DNA of 64,000 bases from Flavobacterium chilense. GTDB taxonomy: Bacteria; Bacteroidota; Bacteroidia; Flavobacteriales; Flavobacteriaceae. The stretch covers positions 124,001-188,000 of the forward strand of contig NZ_LSYT01000002.1 in the NCBI RefSeq assembly GCF_001602525.1, written 5' to 3'. The notes beneath the pieces are model-generated. The model was not told the DNA's origin and did no database searches. It saw only the letters and a program-made list of their open reading frames with translations. Every line of letters begins with the position of its first letter. The stretch's first letter is position 1. The position numbers and the translations under genes are program-made. Positions 25,998 through 35,199 of the stretch are shown here, piece after piece.

Positions 25998-27674
25998 TTA
26001 CTTTTTCTTACCTGATTTTTTATCTGCTTCGACTTCTTCTTTCATTTTTGGCAAAACATTTTTCTCTACATATTTTTGTGCCTTAATATCTCGAAGAACT
26101 TCATCCATAATAGTGTATGGTGAAAAACTTGGCGGAATTGAACGAGGAGGATATTGTTTGAATGTTTCAGCAAATGTTACTACTTCTGCAATATTTCCGT
26201 AAGCTAAGAAAACATGGTTCATAATCCAATCCCAATACGTATTAGAGGTAATATCTGCTCTTTCATAAGGATCCTGATACAAATTATATATTTTTTGCAA
26301 CCTTAACTTGGTAAAAGGTTCTGCCCAAACTCCCATCGTACCTGCCAGGCGCTGCTCTGCATATACATATTTATAATCACCCTGACGCATTCCTACCAAC
26401 AAGCCATCATCATCTGAATAAAAGAATTTATCTCTGGCACTTTTTCCTGTTCCGCGTAATAATGCTGATTGATCAAAACCATCCAAATGCACTTTGTAAT
26501 TTTTTCCATTAGCTGTATAGCCTGTAAGTAATTTTTTTACCAAGTCTGGCTCTCCTGCTATTGAAGCCAAAGTTGGCATCCAGTCATTATGACTCATCAT
26601 CTCATTTGAAATGGTATTAGGTTTTATAACTCCAGGCCATCTTACTAAACAAGGAACTCTAAATGCTCCTTCCCAGTTGGTGTTTTTTTCTGAACGGAAA
26701 GGTGTCATTGCTCCATCTGGCCAGGTATTCATATGCGGACCATTGTCTGAAGAATACATTACAATTGTATTATTTGCAATTCCTAAATCATCAAGTGCTT
26801 TTAATAATGTTCCAACTGTAATATCATGTTCGATCATACCGTCTATATATTCACTGTCTCCATGAGTATATTTACCTCTGTGTTCTGCTCTTACGTGGGT
26901 GCGTAAGTGCATACGAGTACCATTCCACCATACAAAAAATGGTTTTCCGGCAGCAACTTGTCTTTTTATAAAGTCTATTGCCGCTGCTGAAGTTTCATCA
27001 TCAACTGTTTCCATTCTCTTTTTAGTAAGAGCTCCGGTATCTTCTATTTTTTGTTTTCCAACTTTTCCAAAACGAGGATCAACGGTAGCATCATCAACAT
27101 TTGTTGCGGTACATTTTAATACTCCTCTTGGTCCAAACTTTGCTAAATAAGAAGGATCTTTAGGGTAATCAGGCAATTCTGGTTCTTCTTCGGCATTTAA
27201 ATGATAGAGATTACCAAAGAATTCATCAAAGCCATTTACTGTTGGCAGATTTTCATTACGGTCCCCAACATGATTTTTCCCAAACTGTCCTGTTGCATAG
27301 CCCAGGTTTTTCATGATTCCACCAATAGAAGGATCCAGCTGGCTCATACCCATTGGGGCTCCAGGATATCCTACTTTAGTCAGACCTGTTCTAAGACCGT
27401 GTTGACCAGTTAAAAAAGCGGCACGTCCTGCTGTACAGCTTTGCTCTCCGTAATATTGTAAAAAACGCTCTCCTTCATTCGCAATTCGGTCAATATTAGG
27501 AGTTGTGTATCCCATAAGTCCGCTGCTGTATGCACTGATATTGCTTATACCAATATCATCTCCCCAAATTATAAGAATATTGGGCTTTTTATCATTTTGA
27601 GCCTTCACCTGAACAACTGTGAAGCATACTAATGCAACAAGCATTATGGCATTTCTAAGTTTACTTTGTTTCAT
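25998..27674 (-). CDS. Arylsulfatase (sulfatase family)
   Basis: 558 residues with a signal peptide ending VKAQ26. The metal-binding DD is at 39-40 (IIWGDDIG). The active-site motif is C80-T-A-G-R84, a CxAxR form whose Cys is converted to formylglycine by a maturase. Further marks are GKNHVGD, MYSSDNGPHMNTW and the C-terminal subdomain. It hydrolyses sulphate esters in the periplasm. It is the first gene of a minus-strand run (arylsulfatase, HAD, barrel, DUF2490, DUF2252). The long upstream region contains repeated TTGCAAC sites. Confidence 0.92.
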   Translation of the reverse strand: MKQSKLRNAIMLVALVCFTVVQVKAQNDKKPNILIIWGDDIGISNISAYSSGLMGYTTPNIDRIANEGERFLQYYGEQSCTAGRAAFLTGQHGLRTGLTKVGYPGAPMGMSQLDPSIGGIMKNLGYATGQFGKNHVGDRNENLPTVNGFDEFFGNLYHLNAEEEPELPDYPKDPSYLAKFGPRGVLKCTATNVDDATVDPRFGKVGKQKIEDTGALTKKRMETVDDETSAAAIDFIKRQVAAGKPFFVWWNGTRMHLRTHVRAEHRGKYTHGDSEYIDGMIEHDITVGTLLKALDDLGIANNTIVMYSSDNGPHMNTWPDGAMTPFRSEKNTNWEGAFRVPCLVRWPGVIKPNTISNEMMSHNDWMPTLASIAGEPDLVKKLLTGYTANGKNYKVHLDGFDQSALLRGTGKSARDKFFYSDDDGLLVGMRQGDYKYVYAEQRLAGTMGVWAEPFTKLRLQKIYNLYQDPYERADITSNTYWDWIMNHVFLAYGNIAEVVTFAETFKQYPPRSIPPSFSPYTIMDEVLRDIKAQKYVEKNVLPKMKEEVEADKKSGKKK

Positions 27675-27814
27675 GGTAATAAGATTTGTTAATAATTGAT
27701 TTATATGTGGGATAGTTTAAAAATCGAATTATAATTTTCTACTTGATTAGGGTAGAAAACAACCTATACAAAAGCAATCTCTTATACTATTTTATTAATT
27801 GGTAGTGGGGTAAT

Positions 27815-27975
27815 TTGCAACCGTATTTTTTTAACTTTTTATTAAGTGCCTCAAAATTAGATAATAAAAAACCAAAACACCTAATTTACAAGGCTTTACA
27901 TTGTTGCAAATTATAACTTGCAACATAAAAAGGGTTTTATTTTGCTACAAAATGTTTCAAATCACAATTTGCAAC
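27815..27975. promoter_or_regulatory. Cluster of TTGCAAC motifs
   Basis: TTGCAAC occurs at 27815-27821, 27918-27924 and 27969-27975, with its reverse complement GTTGCAA at 27903-27909; the last and 27918 form a dyad with an 8-base spacer. A one-mismatch variant TTGCTAC lies near 27942. The clustering upstream of the arylsulfatase gene suggests operator sites, but no regulator is identified. Confidence 0.45.
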
Positions 27976-28055
27976 ACTATTTTTTTATGATTAAAAGATT
28001 CTAATTTTGATAAATCGAACATCAAAACTTCATTTTTTTTAAGTATATAGCAAAA

Positions 28056-28090
28056 AAAAACATCCAATAAATTGGATGCTTTTTTAAAAA
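28056..28090 (-). terminator. Terminator of pyk
   Basis: CATCCAAT and ATTGGATG pair around AA, flanked by A and T runs, about 25 bp past the pyk stop. Confidence 0.8.
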
Positions 28091-28111
28091 TTGTGTTCTT
28101 TTTACAGAGAA

Positions 28112-29545
28112 CTATTCTATTTCAGAAACTCTCATGGTATTTACCATTCCTTTATCTTTAATTGGCATTGCTGCAAGGTTGATTAAATAATCTCCTTTTA
28201 CTGCATATCCTTTTTCAACTGCAATTTGATTTACATCTGTAACAGTATCATCTGTACTTTCTTCATTATCATAGAAGAATGATTTAACTCCCCACAATAA
28301 ATTCAACTGAGTTAAAATTCTTCTGTTTGAAGTAAATACTAAAATATGTGCTGATGATGGTCTCCATGCCGAAATCTGGAAAGCTGTATATCCGCTGTTT
28401 GTTAAAGTACAAATAGCTTTAGCTTTGATTTCGTTAGCCAATAAAGCTGCCTGGTGACAAACTGTTTTAGTTACAAAACGTTTTGTTTTAATTTGCGGTG
28501 TATTTTGTGGAACCTGAATTAGCGGAGAATCCTCTACTGCTTCACAAATTTGTGTCATTCTTTGAATAACCTGTACCGGGTAATTTCCTGTTGCAGTTTC
28601 TCCCGATAACATTACAGCATCTGCACCGTCCATTACTGAGTTGGCAACGTCGTTTACTTCAGCTCTTGTTGGCGTTAAACTTGTAATCATTGTTTCCATC
28701 ATTTGTGTAGCAACGATAACAGGAATTCTAGCCGTTTTTGCTCTGCGAATTAAGTCTTTTTGTACTAATGGTACTTCATGAGCAGGAAGTTCAACTCCTA
28801 AATCTCCACGTGCCACCATTAAACCATCACAATATGCCACAATTTTATCCATGTTCTCAAGAGCTTCCGGCATTTCAATTTTAGCAATAATTGGAATTTT
28901 ATATTCTGAATGCTTCGCGATTAATTCTTGTAAATCTTGTAAATCGCGAGGAGTTTTTACGAATGAAAGTGCAATCCAGTCCACTTTTTGCTCAATAGCA
29001 AAAATGGCATCTGCAATATCTTTTTCAGTTAAAGCCGGTAAAGAAATTTTTGTGTTTGGAAGATTAACTCCTTTTTTAGATTTTAACTCTCCTCCCTGAA
29101 TTACTTTAGCAACAACTTCTGTCTTTTTATCTGTAGAAACAATTTCAAAAATAAGTTTACCATCATCAAGCAAAATACGCTCTCCAACATTTACATCATT
29201 TGGGAAATTTTGATATTTCATAAATGCTTTTTGCGCATTTCCTACAATATCTTCTGCCGTTGTAAAAGTGATTTCATCACCATCATGTACAACAGTTCCT
29301 TCTTCCATTACACCAACTCTAAGTTTTGGTCCCTGCAAATCTCCAAGAATTGCTGTAGTGTAACCAAACTCTTCGTTAAGTCCTCTAATAATATTAATTT
29401 TGTCTTTTACTCCTTCGTAATCTGCATGCGAAAAATTGATTCTAAACACATTAACCCCTGCTTCGATCATATCCTTGATAATCTCTCTCGTACTACATGC
29501 GGGCCCAAGTGTAGCAACAATTTTGGTTTTCTTGTTTGTTAACAT
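28112..29545 (-). CDS. pyk: Pyruvate kinase
   Basis: 477 residues, the family's normal length. It begins KTKIVATLGPACSTREIIKD with the FRINFSHADYE block, followed by the catalytic region PIIAKIEMPEALENMDKI, VARGDLGVELPAHEVPLVQK and MLSGETATGNYPV. It converts phosphoenolpyruvate and ADP to pyruvate and ATP, the last step of glycolysis. It is preceded by the IPExxxVDY-family gene with a 5-bp gap, so the two share a transcript with rnc probably upstream. Confidence 0.96.
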   Translation of the reverse strand: MLTNKKTKIVATLGPACSTREIIKDMIEAGVNVFRINFSHADYEGVKDKINIIRGLNEEFGYTTAILGDLQGPKLRVGVMEEGTVVHDGDEITFTTAEDIVGNAQKAFMKYQNFPNDVNVGERILLDDGKLIFEIVSTDKKTEVVAKVIQGGELKSKKGVNLPNTKISLPALTEKDIADAIFAIEQKVDWIALSFVKTPRDLQDLQELIAKHSEYKIPIIAKIEMPEALENMDKIVAYCDGLMVARGDLGVELPAHEVPLVQKDLIRRAKTARIPVIVATQMMETMITSLTPTRAEVNDVANSVMDGADAVMLSGETATGNYPVQVIQRMTQICEAVEDSPLIQVPQNTPQIKTKRFVTKTVCHQAALLANEIKAKAICTLTNSGYTAFQISAWRPSSAHILVFTSNRRILTQLNLLWGVKSFFYDNEESTDDTVTDVNQIAVEKGYAVKGDYLINLAAMPIKDKGMVNTMRVSEIE

Positions 29546-29550
29546 TTTTT

Positions 29551-30054
29551 TTAAAAAATTAGATTGTTTTTTGATTTTATTTTATCTGTATCTACGGCAT
29601 AAATAGCCGCAATACTTTCGATTGTATTTAATTTTTGCTGAATTTCTGAAAAATCGACAGCCTCTTCGCTATTGTCTATTTTCAGGAAAAAATCTACTTT
29701 TTTGAATTCAGGAAGTAAATGAATTGTTGTCGAAACCTCACTCGTTTCATTGGAAAACAAATCTTGAGAATCACCTTTACTCACTGAAATGATCTCATTT
29801 TTATTCTGAATCAAATTCCATGAAATTGCTTTTTCGGTGTCATAATAATAGAATCTCGAAAAATTTGCCTCGCCTTCTTTAGTCTGAGCATGGATCTCGT
29901 TTTTGCTCTTACTTAAGTTTACCGGAAGGTTTTTATTGATAAAATAGGCTAATCTGTAATCTTCTAATGAAGTATGAATTGCCATTAAATAATAATCAAT
30001 TTCGTCAAATTCGTCTAAATCCAATCTATGAATTGCCATATCATGAAAAATCAA
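29551..30054 (-). CDS. IPExxxVDY family protein
   Basis: 167 residues, soluble and acidic. N-terminal HRLDLDEFDEIDYYLMAIHT fits this small Bacteroidetes family, whose members lie between rnc and pyk as here. The segment NEIHAQTKEGEANFSRFYYY is typical. There is no known biochemical function. The conserved gene order rnc / this gene / pyk supports it being real. Confidence 0.8.
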   Translation of the reverse strand: MIFHDMAIHRLDLDEFDEIDYYLMAIHTSLEDYRLAYFINKNLPVNLSKSKNEIHAQTKEGEANFSRFYYYDTEKAISWNLIQNKNEIISVSKGDSQDLFSNETSEVSTTIHLLPEFKKVDFFLKIDNSEEAVDFSEIQQKLNTIESIAAIYAVDTDKIKSKNNLIF

Positions 30055-30164
30055 GTTGTAAATATACTATTTCTAACGGAGCATCTATAGTTAAGATGTG
30101 CTTGTTTTTGTTAATTTATAAACGAAAACGTTATAGCTTTAAGATAGTTACAGCTATTTTGTAG

Positions 30165-30905
30165 CTATTTCTTGTCTATTTTTTCCTGAAATGCAAAATA
30201 AGCTCTTTGTGATGCTTTTTCTTCTGCTTTCTTTTTTGAAGTTGCCCGCGCTCTTGCGATAACTTTGTCGTCAATACTTAATTTAACTCCAAACAAACGT
30301 TGGCCATCGATACCATTATCTTCAAAAATATCATAATGAAAGATTCTCTTTTCTTTCTGACACCACTCTATAACCAGACTTTTATAACTGATTACTTTGC
30401 CTTCAAGTCTGGCAATATCTACGTATGGTGTAATGACTTTTTTTTGAATAAATCGTTCACAAAATGCATATCCTTTATCCAGATAAATTGCTCCTATTAA
30501 GGACTCAAAAATATTACCATGAATATTTTCTCCAAAATGCTGAATAGGCACTTTGCTCTCAACAAAACGCACTAAATTTAAATCTTTACCCAATTCGTTC
30601 AAATGCTCACGGCTCACAATTTTTGAACGCATTTTGGTCAAATAACCTTCGTCGCCATTGGGTGCTTTATTAAATAAATGTGCTGCAATTACAGCACTTA
30701 ACATAGCATCTCCTAAAAATTCAAGTCGCTCGTAATTGATTGGGTGTCCTGATTCGTCTAATTTATTTGAAGATCTGTGCGTAAATGCTTTCTTATAAAA
30801 ATCGATCGTAGCAGGCTGAAAACCAACTATTTTCTGAATAGTGTCAAAAAAAATCCCGTCTTCTAGAGAACGGGATTTAGAAAATATTTTTTTGATAATA
30901 TTCAT
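30165..30905 (-). CDS. rnc: Ribonuclease III
   Basis: 246 residues. The endonuclease domain has the signature NYERLEFLGDAMLSAVIA with the metal-binding acidic residues, plus FESLIGAIYLDKGY. A C-terminal double-stranded RNA-binding domain (~172-240) ends RARATSKKKAEEKASQRAYF. It cleaves structured RNA, including rRNA precursors. It begins 9 bp after the fabF stop, so the order is acpP-fabF-rnc. Confidence 0.95.
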   Translation of the reverse strand: MNIIKKIFSKSRSLEDGIFFDTIQKIVGFQPATIDFYKKAFTHRSSNKLDESGHPINYERLEFLGDAMLSAVIAAHLFNKAPNGDEGYLTKMRSKIVSREHLNELGKDLNLVRFVESKVPIQHFGENIHGNIFESLIGAIYLDKGYAFCERFIQKKVITPYVDIARLEGKVISYKSLVIEWCQKEKRIFHYDIFEDNGIDGQRLFGVKLSIDDKVIARARATSKKKAEEKASQRAYFAFQEKIDKK

Positions 30906-30914
30906 ATGCAGAAA

Positions 30915-32168
30915 TTAGTCAACTAATTTTTTAAACAACACACAAGCATTATGTCCACCAAAACCAAAAGTGTTACTCATAGCAACATTTACTTCTCTTT
31001 TTTGAGGTTTGTTTAAGGTAAGATTCAATGACGGATCAATGTTTTCATCAACCACAGTATGGTTAATTGTTGGAGGAACAATTCCGTGTTTCATAGCAAG
31101 AATCGAAGCAATTGCTTCAATAGCTCCTGCAGCACCCAGTAAGTGTCCTGTCATTGATTTTGTAGAGTTGATATTGATTGTTTTTGCATGTTCGCCAAAT
31201 ACCGCGCTAATCGCTTTTAATTCAGCCACATCTCCTAATGGAGTTGATGTTCCGTGAGTATTGATATGATCAACATCCTCAGGATTCATTCCTGCATCTT
31301 TCAATGTGTTTTTCATTACCGCAATTACACCAATTCCTTCCGGATGTGGTGCTGTTAAGTGGTAAGCATCAGATGACATACCGCCACCGCCAATTTCGCA
31401 ATAAATTTTTGCTCCTCTGGCTTTAGCATGTTCGTAATCTTCAAGTACCAAAGCTCCTGCTCCTTCTCCTAAAACAAAACCATCTCTGGTTGCATCAAAA
31501 GGTCTTGAAGCTGTTTCAGGGCTTTCGTTTCTTGTAGATAAAGCATGCATAGAGTTAAAACCTCCCATACCTGCAATTGTAATAGCAGCTTCTGAACCAC
31601 CTGATACAATCACATCACACATTCCTAAACGAATGTAGTTGAAAGCATCAATTAATGCATTTGCAGAAGATGCACATGCAGAAACAGTAGTATAATTTGG
31701 TCCCATATACCCATTACGCATCGAAATGTGTGCTGGTGCTATATCGGCAATCATTTTAGGAATAAAAAACGGATTGAATTTTGGAGTTCCGTCTCCTTTT
31801 GCATAATAAATTACTTCTTCCTGGAAAGTTTCTAAACCTCCAATTCCTGCTCCCCAGATAACGCCAACTCTTGTCTTATCTACATTATCATTAGTAAGTC
31901 CGGCGTCTTTGATAGCTTCATCACTGGCAGCAACAGCATATTGAGCGAATTTATCTAATCTACGAGATTCTTTACGATCCATAAAATCTTCAATATTGAA
32001 GTTTTTTACTTCGCAGGCAAATTTCGTTTTATGCTTCTCTGTATCATAATATGTGATGGGAGCCGCTCCGCTAACCCCATTCACAAGTGCATCCCAATAT
32101 TCCTGGATATTATTCCCGATAGGAGTAAGTGCACCTAATCCTGTTACAACAACTCGCCTTAATGCCAT
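30915..32168 (-). CDS. fabF: Beta-ketoacyl-ACP synthase II
   Basis: 417 residues. It begins RRVVVTGLGALTPIGNNIQE. The active-site Cys lies in TTVSACASSANAL, and the two His in NTHGTSTPLGD and KSMTGHLLGAAG. It elongates fatty acids by condensing malonyl-ACP with acyl-ACP. It sits downstream of acpP with a hairpin between them and directly upstream of rnc. Confidence 0.96.
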   Translation of the reverse strand: MALRRVVVTGLGALTPIGNNIQEYWDALVNGVSGAAPITYYDTEKHKTKFACEVKNFNIEDFMDRKESRRLDKFAQYAVAASDEAIKDAGLTNDNVDKTRVGVIWGAGIGGLETFQEEVIYYAKGDGTPKFNPFFIPKMIADIAPAHISMRNGYMGPNYTTVSACASSANALIDAFNYIRLGMCDVIVSGGSEAAITIAGMGGFNSMHALSTRNESPETASRPFDATRDGFVLGEGAGALVLEDYEHAKARGAKIYCEIGGGGMSSDAYHLTAPHPEGIGVIAVMKNTLKDAGMNPEDVDHINTHGTSTPLGDVAELKAISAVFGEHAKTININSTKSMTGHLLGAAGAIEAIASILAMKHGIVPPTINHTVVDENIDPSLNLTLNKPQKREVNVAMSNTFGFGGHNACVLFKKLVD

Positions 32169-32293
32169 AAATATGTATTTTGTACTTTAAACAAATAAAA
32201 CCCACGCTTTCTTAACTGTATTGTTTACTTAAGAGCCATGGGCATTACAATATAAATATATCTTTGTGATTGAAAATCAATCGAAATTTAATT

Positions 32294-32341
32294 TTTAAAA
32301 AAATAATAACACCCGACTTATAGAATATAAAAATCGGGTGC
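32294..32341 (-). terminator. Hairpin between acpP and fabF (attenuator)
   Basis: CACCCGA (32310-32316) and TCGGGTG (32334-32340) pair across a 17-base AT-rich loop. On the minus strand the stem is followed by TTATTATTTTTTT. It probably terminates part of the acpP transcripts, keeping acyl carrier protein mRNA in excess of fabF mRNA. Confidence 0.65.
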
Positions 32342-32348
32342 AGTATTA

Positions 32349-32585
32349 TTATTTTTTAGCTTCCTCGATATAAGAAATAGCTTGACCTACAGTAGCAATG
32401 TTTTCTGCTTGATCGTCTGGAATTTGAATATCAAATTCTTTTTCGAATTCCATAATAAGCTCAACAGTGTCTAATGAGTCAGCTCCCAAATCATTAGTGA
32501 AGCTTGCTTCTGTTACAACTTCGTTTTCGTCAACACCTAATTTGTCTACGATAATCGCTTTTACTCTTGATGCAATGTCTGACAT
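32349..32585 (-). CDS. acpP: Acyl carrier protein
   Basis: 78 residues, acidic. The phosphopantetheine site Ser lies in [13 protein letters not shown] near residue 37. The start at 32585 follows a well-formed promoter. It carries growing acyl chains in type II fatty acid synthesis. It is first in the acpP-fabF-rnc order. Confidence 0.97.
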   Translation of the reverse strand: MSDIASRVKAIIVDKLGVDENEVVTEASFTNDLGADSLDTVELIMEFEKEFDIQIPDDQAENIATVGQAISYIEEAKK

Positions 32586-32615
32586 AATCTTTAATTTTAG
32601 AATTTAATTTGTTGG

Positions 32616-32644
32616 CAAAAATAAAAAACTTTATTTTAAAACAA
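32616..32644 (-). promoter_or_regulatory. Promoter of acpP
   Basis: On the minus strand TTG (32644-32642) is followed after 18 bp by TATTTTTG (32623-32616), a full match to the Bacteroidetes promoter form, 30 bp before the acpP ATG. Confidence 0.75.
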
Positions 32645-32760
32645 CTATTTAGTTTATAAATGTAACACTAATTTATAAAATTAATTTCAAGAAAGCCCTT
32701 TTAATACTATTTATTTTCGATTTTTATTCCGTTTTTTGCATTCTCAAAACAAGTTTCATT

Positions 32761-33324
32761 ATGAAAAAAATAATCGTTTTTGCCTCAGGATCAGGGAGTA
32801 ACGCCGAAAATATTATAAAATATTTTGCAAAAGGAAAAATTGCAAGGGTTGTTTCTGTTTTTACAAATAATGCTTCGGCAAAAGTTATCGAAAGAGCAAA
32901 AAATCATCAAATTCCAGTCGAAATCTTCTCAAAAAACGAACTTTTAGAACGAAATGTTTTACAAAAAATACAAGAAATCGACCCGGATCTGATAGTTCTG
33001 GCAGGTTTTTTATTGAAGTTTCCCGAAAACATAATCGAGAAATATCCAAACAAAATAATCAACATTCATCCGGCACTTTTACCTAATTATGGAGGCAAAG
33101 GAATGTACGGAATGCACATACACCGTGCTATAGTGAACAATAAGGAAAAAGAAACCGGAATTTCTATTCATTATGTAAATGAGAATTATGATGACGGAGC
33201 CATTATTTTTCAGAAAAATGTCGCTCTTACAGACATTGATACTCCCGAAACAGTAGCCGAAAAAATTCACGAACTGGAACAAAAGTATTTTCCGGAAATT
33301 ATATCAAGATTATTGGAAGAATAG
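32761..33324 (+). CDS. purN: Phosphoribosylglycinamide formyltransferase
   Basis: 187 residues. It begins KKIIVFASGSGSNAENIIKY (phosphate-binding loop). It has the active-site block IINIHPALLPNYGGKGMYG (Asn-His) and GISIHYVNENYDDGAIIFQ with the catalytic Asp. It formylates GAR with 10-formyl-THF in purine synthesis. Divergent from acpP and followed by rnhA after a repeat-containing gap. Confidence 0.95.
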   Translation: MKKIIVFASGSGSNAENIIKYFAKGKIARVVSVFTNNASAKVIERAKNHQIPVEIFSKNELLERNVLQKIQEIDPDLIVLAGFLLKFPENIIEKYPNKIINIHPALLPNYGGKGMYGMHIHRAIVNNKEKETGISIHYVNENYDDGAIIFQKNVALTDIDTPETVAEKIHELEQKYFPEIISRLLEE

Positions 33325-33329
33325 ATTAG

Positions 33330-33443
33330 TTAGATTGTTAGACTTCTTAGATTGTTAGATTATCAGTCAAACTTTTAACGAATTCAAAAAAGCCTAACAT
33401 CCAAAAATCTAAGAAATCTAAATATCTAATACCTAAGAAGTCT
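33330..33443. repeat. Imperfect inverted repeat between purN and rnhA
   Basis: The block TTAGACTTCTTAG near 33337 is the reverse complement of CTAAGAAGTCTAA near 33432, with further degenerate TTAGATT/AATCTAA pairing inside. It looks like a decayed REP-type intergenic palindrome rather than a gene. Confidence 0.5.
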
Positions 33444-33449
33444 AAAAAA

Positions 33450-33926
33450 ATGAATTACGAAGTACATATATATACAGATGGCGCTGCAAAAGGAAATCCG
33501 GGAAATGGCGGTTATGGTGTAGTAATGGAATTGGTTGGAACTCCGCATAAAAAAGAATTCTATGAAGGCTTTCGCTTGACAACTAATAATAGGATGGAGC
33601 TTTTAGCTGTAATTGTTGGTCTGGAGAAATTGAAAAATCCAAATATGAAAGTACTTGTAATTTCTGATTCTAAATATGTAGTTGACTCTGTTGAAAAGAA
33701 ATGGGTTCTGGGCTGGGAAAAAAAGAAATTTGCCGGCAGAAAAAATCCTGATTTATGGAAACGATTTTTAATTGTTTACCGAAAACATCAGGTCGATTTT
33801 AAATGGATAAAAGGCCACAACAATCATCCGCAAAATGAGCGCTGTGATCAATTGGCTGTTATGGCATCAATGCAACCCAAACTTTCCATTGATGAATATT
33901 ATGAAACCATTGGATCTAAAGAATAA
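33450..33926 (+). CDS. rnhA: Ribonuclease HI
   Basis: 158 residues. The catalytic acidic residues are visible in HIYTDGAAKGNPGNGGYG (Asp), TNNRMELLAVIVGLEKL (Glu), VISDSKYVVDSV (Asp) and the WIKGHNNHPQNERCDQLA loop (His and last Asp). It removes RNA from RNA-DNA hybrids. Typical length. A terminator follows. Confidence 0.95.
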   Translation: MNYEVHIYTDGAAKGNPGNGGYGVVMELVGTPHKKEFYEGFRLTTNNRMELLAVIVGLEKLKNPNMKVLVISDSKYVVDSVEKKWVLGWEKKKFAGRKNPDLWKRFLIVYRKHQVDFKWIKGHNNHPQNERCDQLAVMASMQPKLSIDEYYETIGSKE

Positions 33927-33927
33927 A

Positions 33928-33962
33928 AAAAACGCATCAAAAATTAATTTGATGCGTTTTTC
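33928..33962. terminator. Terminator between rnhA and the small membrane gene
   Basis: AAAACGCATCAAA and TTTGATGCGTTTT pair around AATTAA, with A/T runs on both sides. It serves the convergent genes. Confidence 0.85.
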
Positions 33963-33978
33963 ATTTCTAACTTAAAAT

Positions 33979-34329
33979 CTATTCTTCTTTGTCTAAATCT
34001 TTTGCTGTTTTAAATCCAACCAAAAGTCCGATACCTGCCATTATAAAAATGATTGAAGGATAAACGGCACTGTCGTTAAGAGAAGTGTAAGTTGTGATAA
34101 TCAAAGCAAGAAAAATTCCAACGCCACTACCTATTAACAAGAAAGCCAGATTTACAACAAAGATTTTCCATGCTGAACCTCCATTTATTTTTCCTTTTAA
34201 AAAGATACTGGCGTCAACACCTTTTTCTATAAGTGCTAAACGTTCTCTGTTTCTTGTTGAATAAATAAGGTAAACAATCCCGAAGATCATTAAGAAAAGA
34301 CTAATTGGTATTAAAACTTGTGGTCCCAT
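33979..34329 (-). CDS. Small inner-membrane protein, DUF6249 type
   Basis: 116 residues with three hydrophobic helices: MGPQVLIPISLFLMIFGIVY at the N-terminus, one at ~52-73 and one at ~90-105. Between the first and second is a conserved basic segment NRERLALIEKGVDASIFLKG, as in the DUF6249 family. It lies divergent to the ECF sigma gene. In Bacteroidetes such proteins often adjoin an ECF sigma factor, so a functional link is possible but unproven. Confidence 0.7.
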   Translation of the reverse strand: MGPQVLIPISLFLMIFGIVYLIYSTRNRERLALIEKGVDASIFLKGKINGGSAWKIFVVNLAFLLIGSGVGIFLALIITTYTSLNDSAVYPSIIFIMAGIGLLVGFKTAKDLDKEE

Positions 34330-34576
34330 AATTTTATGTTTTTATAATTGATTGATACTCCATATGACGACACCTTTTAAATTGAGGTTACAACTATTGA
34401 TGAAAAATTTTAATTTTTAAATCCCAACTTCCAAAAATCACTGATTATCAACTAATTTTGAATATTTATTTTTACTCCGTAAAGTTCAGGATTAAAAAAA
34501 AGAACATATACTTATGTATAATTTTAAAATCAGGATTTGAAATTTCAACATATTGAAATTTATTTTAGAATTTTCT

Positions 34577-34602
34577 GTAACCTAAACAAAGAACATGTCG
34601 TC
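34577..34602 (+). promoter_or_regulatory. ECF-type promoter in front of the sigma factor gene
   Basis: GTAACC at 34577-34582 and CGTC at 34599-34602, separated by 16 bp, match the general form of ECF sigma promoters. The expected start point falls only a few bases before the ATG at 34612, giving an almost leaderless message and suggesting autoregulation. Confidence 0.6.
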
Positions 34603-34611
34603 CTATATAAT

Positions 34612-35199
34612 ATGAGTACACTAAATGATCAACATTATATCGATAAAGTTCTACAGGGCGAAACAAATGCTTTCGCCATGCTGGTTAATCGTTATAAAGA
34701 TATGATCTATACTCTGGCATTAAAAATGATCAAAAACAGAGAAGAGGCAGAAGAAGTAGCACAAGATACTTTTATCAAAATTTTTAACTCTTTGAGCAAA
34801 TTTAAAGGCGACTCTAAATTTTCAACCTGGATTTATAAAATTGCATATAATACCTGTTTAGATCGTTTGAAGAAAAACAAAAAAGAAGAACAAAATATAT
34901 CAATAGATGAGTTTTCATCTCATTTAATTAAAACAATGGACAATGCTTTAAGCGCTTTAGAAGATAAAGAGCGAAAGCAAACAATTCAAAATTGTTTAAA
35001 TTTGTTACCTAGCGAAGAGAATTTCCTCTTAACTTTATTTTATTTTGAAAATCAGAATTTAGAAGAAATAGGTAAAATCATGAGCATAAATGCTAATAAT
35101 GTTAAGGTGAAATTATTTAGAAGCCGACAAAAATTAGCCGTAATTTTAAAAAAGCAATTAGAACCTGAAATAGTAGACTATTATGAAAGAGAGCGATAA
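34612..35199 (+). CDS. ECF-type RNA polymerase sigma factor
   Basis: 195 residues from ATG 34612. The frame opens at 34537, but the ECF promoter elements lie inside that extension. Region 2 is RYKDMIYTLALKMIKNREEA...EEVAQDTFIKIF and KFSTWIYKIAYNTCLDRLKK. Region 4 is LLPSEENFLLTLFYFENQNL with EEIGKIMSINANNVKVKLFR. It redirects RNA polymerase to stress or envelope genes. The next gene overlaps its stop by 17 bp and is a likely partner (anti-sigma) gene. Confidence 0.9.
   Translation: MSTLNDQHYIDKVLQGETNAFAMLVNRYKDMIYTLALKMIKNREEAEEVAQDTFIKIFNSLSKFKGDSKFSTWIYKIAYNTCLDRLKKNKKEEQNISIDEFSSHLIKTMDNALSALEDKERKQTIQNCLNLLPSEENFLLTLFYFENQNLEEIGKIMSINANNVKVKLFRSRQKLAVILKKQLEPEIVDYYERER

Larger units (their letters stand above)
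27675..28111. other. Long upstream region of the arylsulfatase gene
   Basis: 437 bp without a supported gene. It contains the repeated TTGCAAC motif (27815-27975) and, at its right end, the pyk terminator. The rest is AT-rich and unremarkable. Confidence 0.6.
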
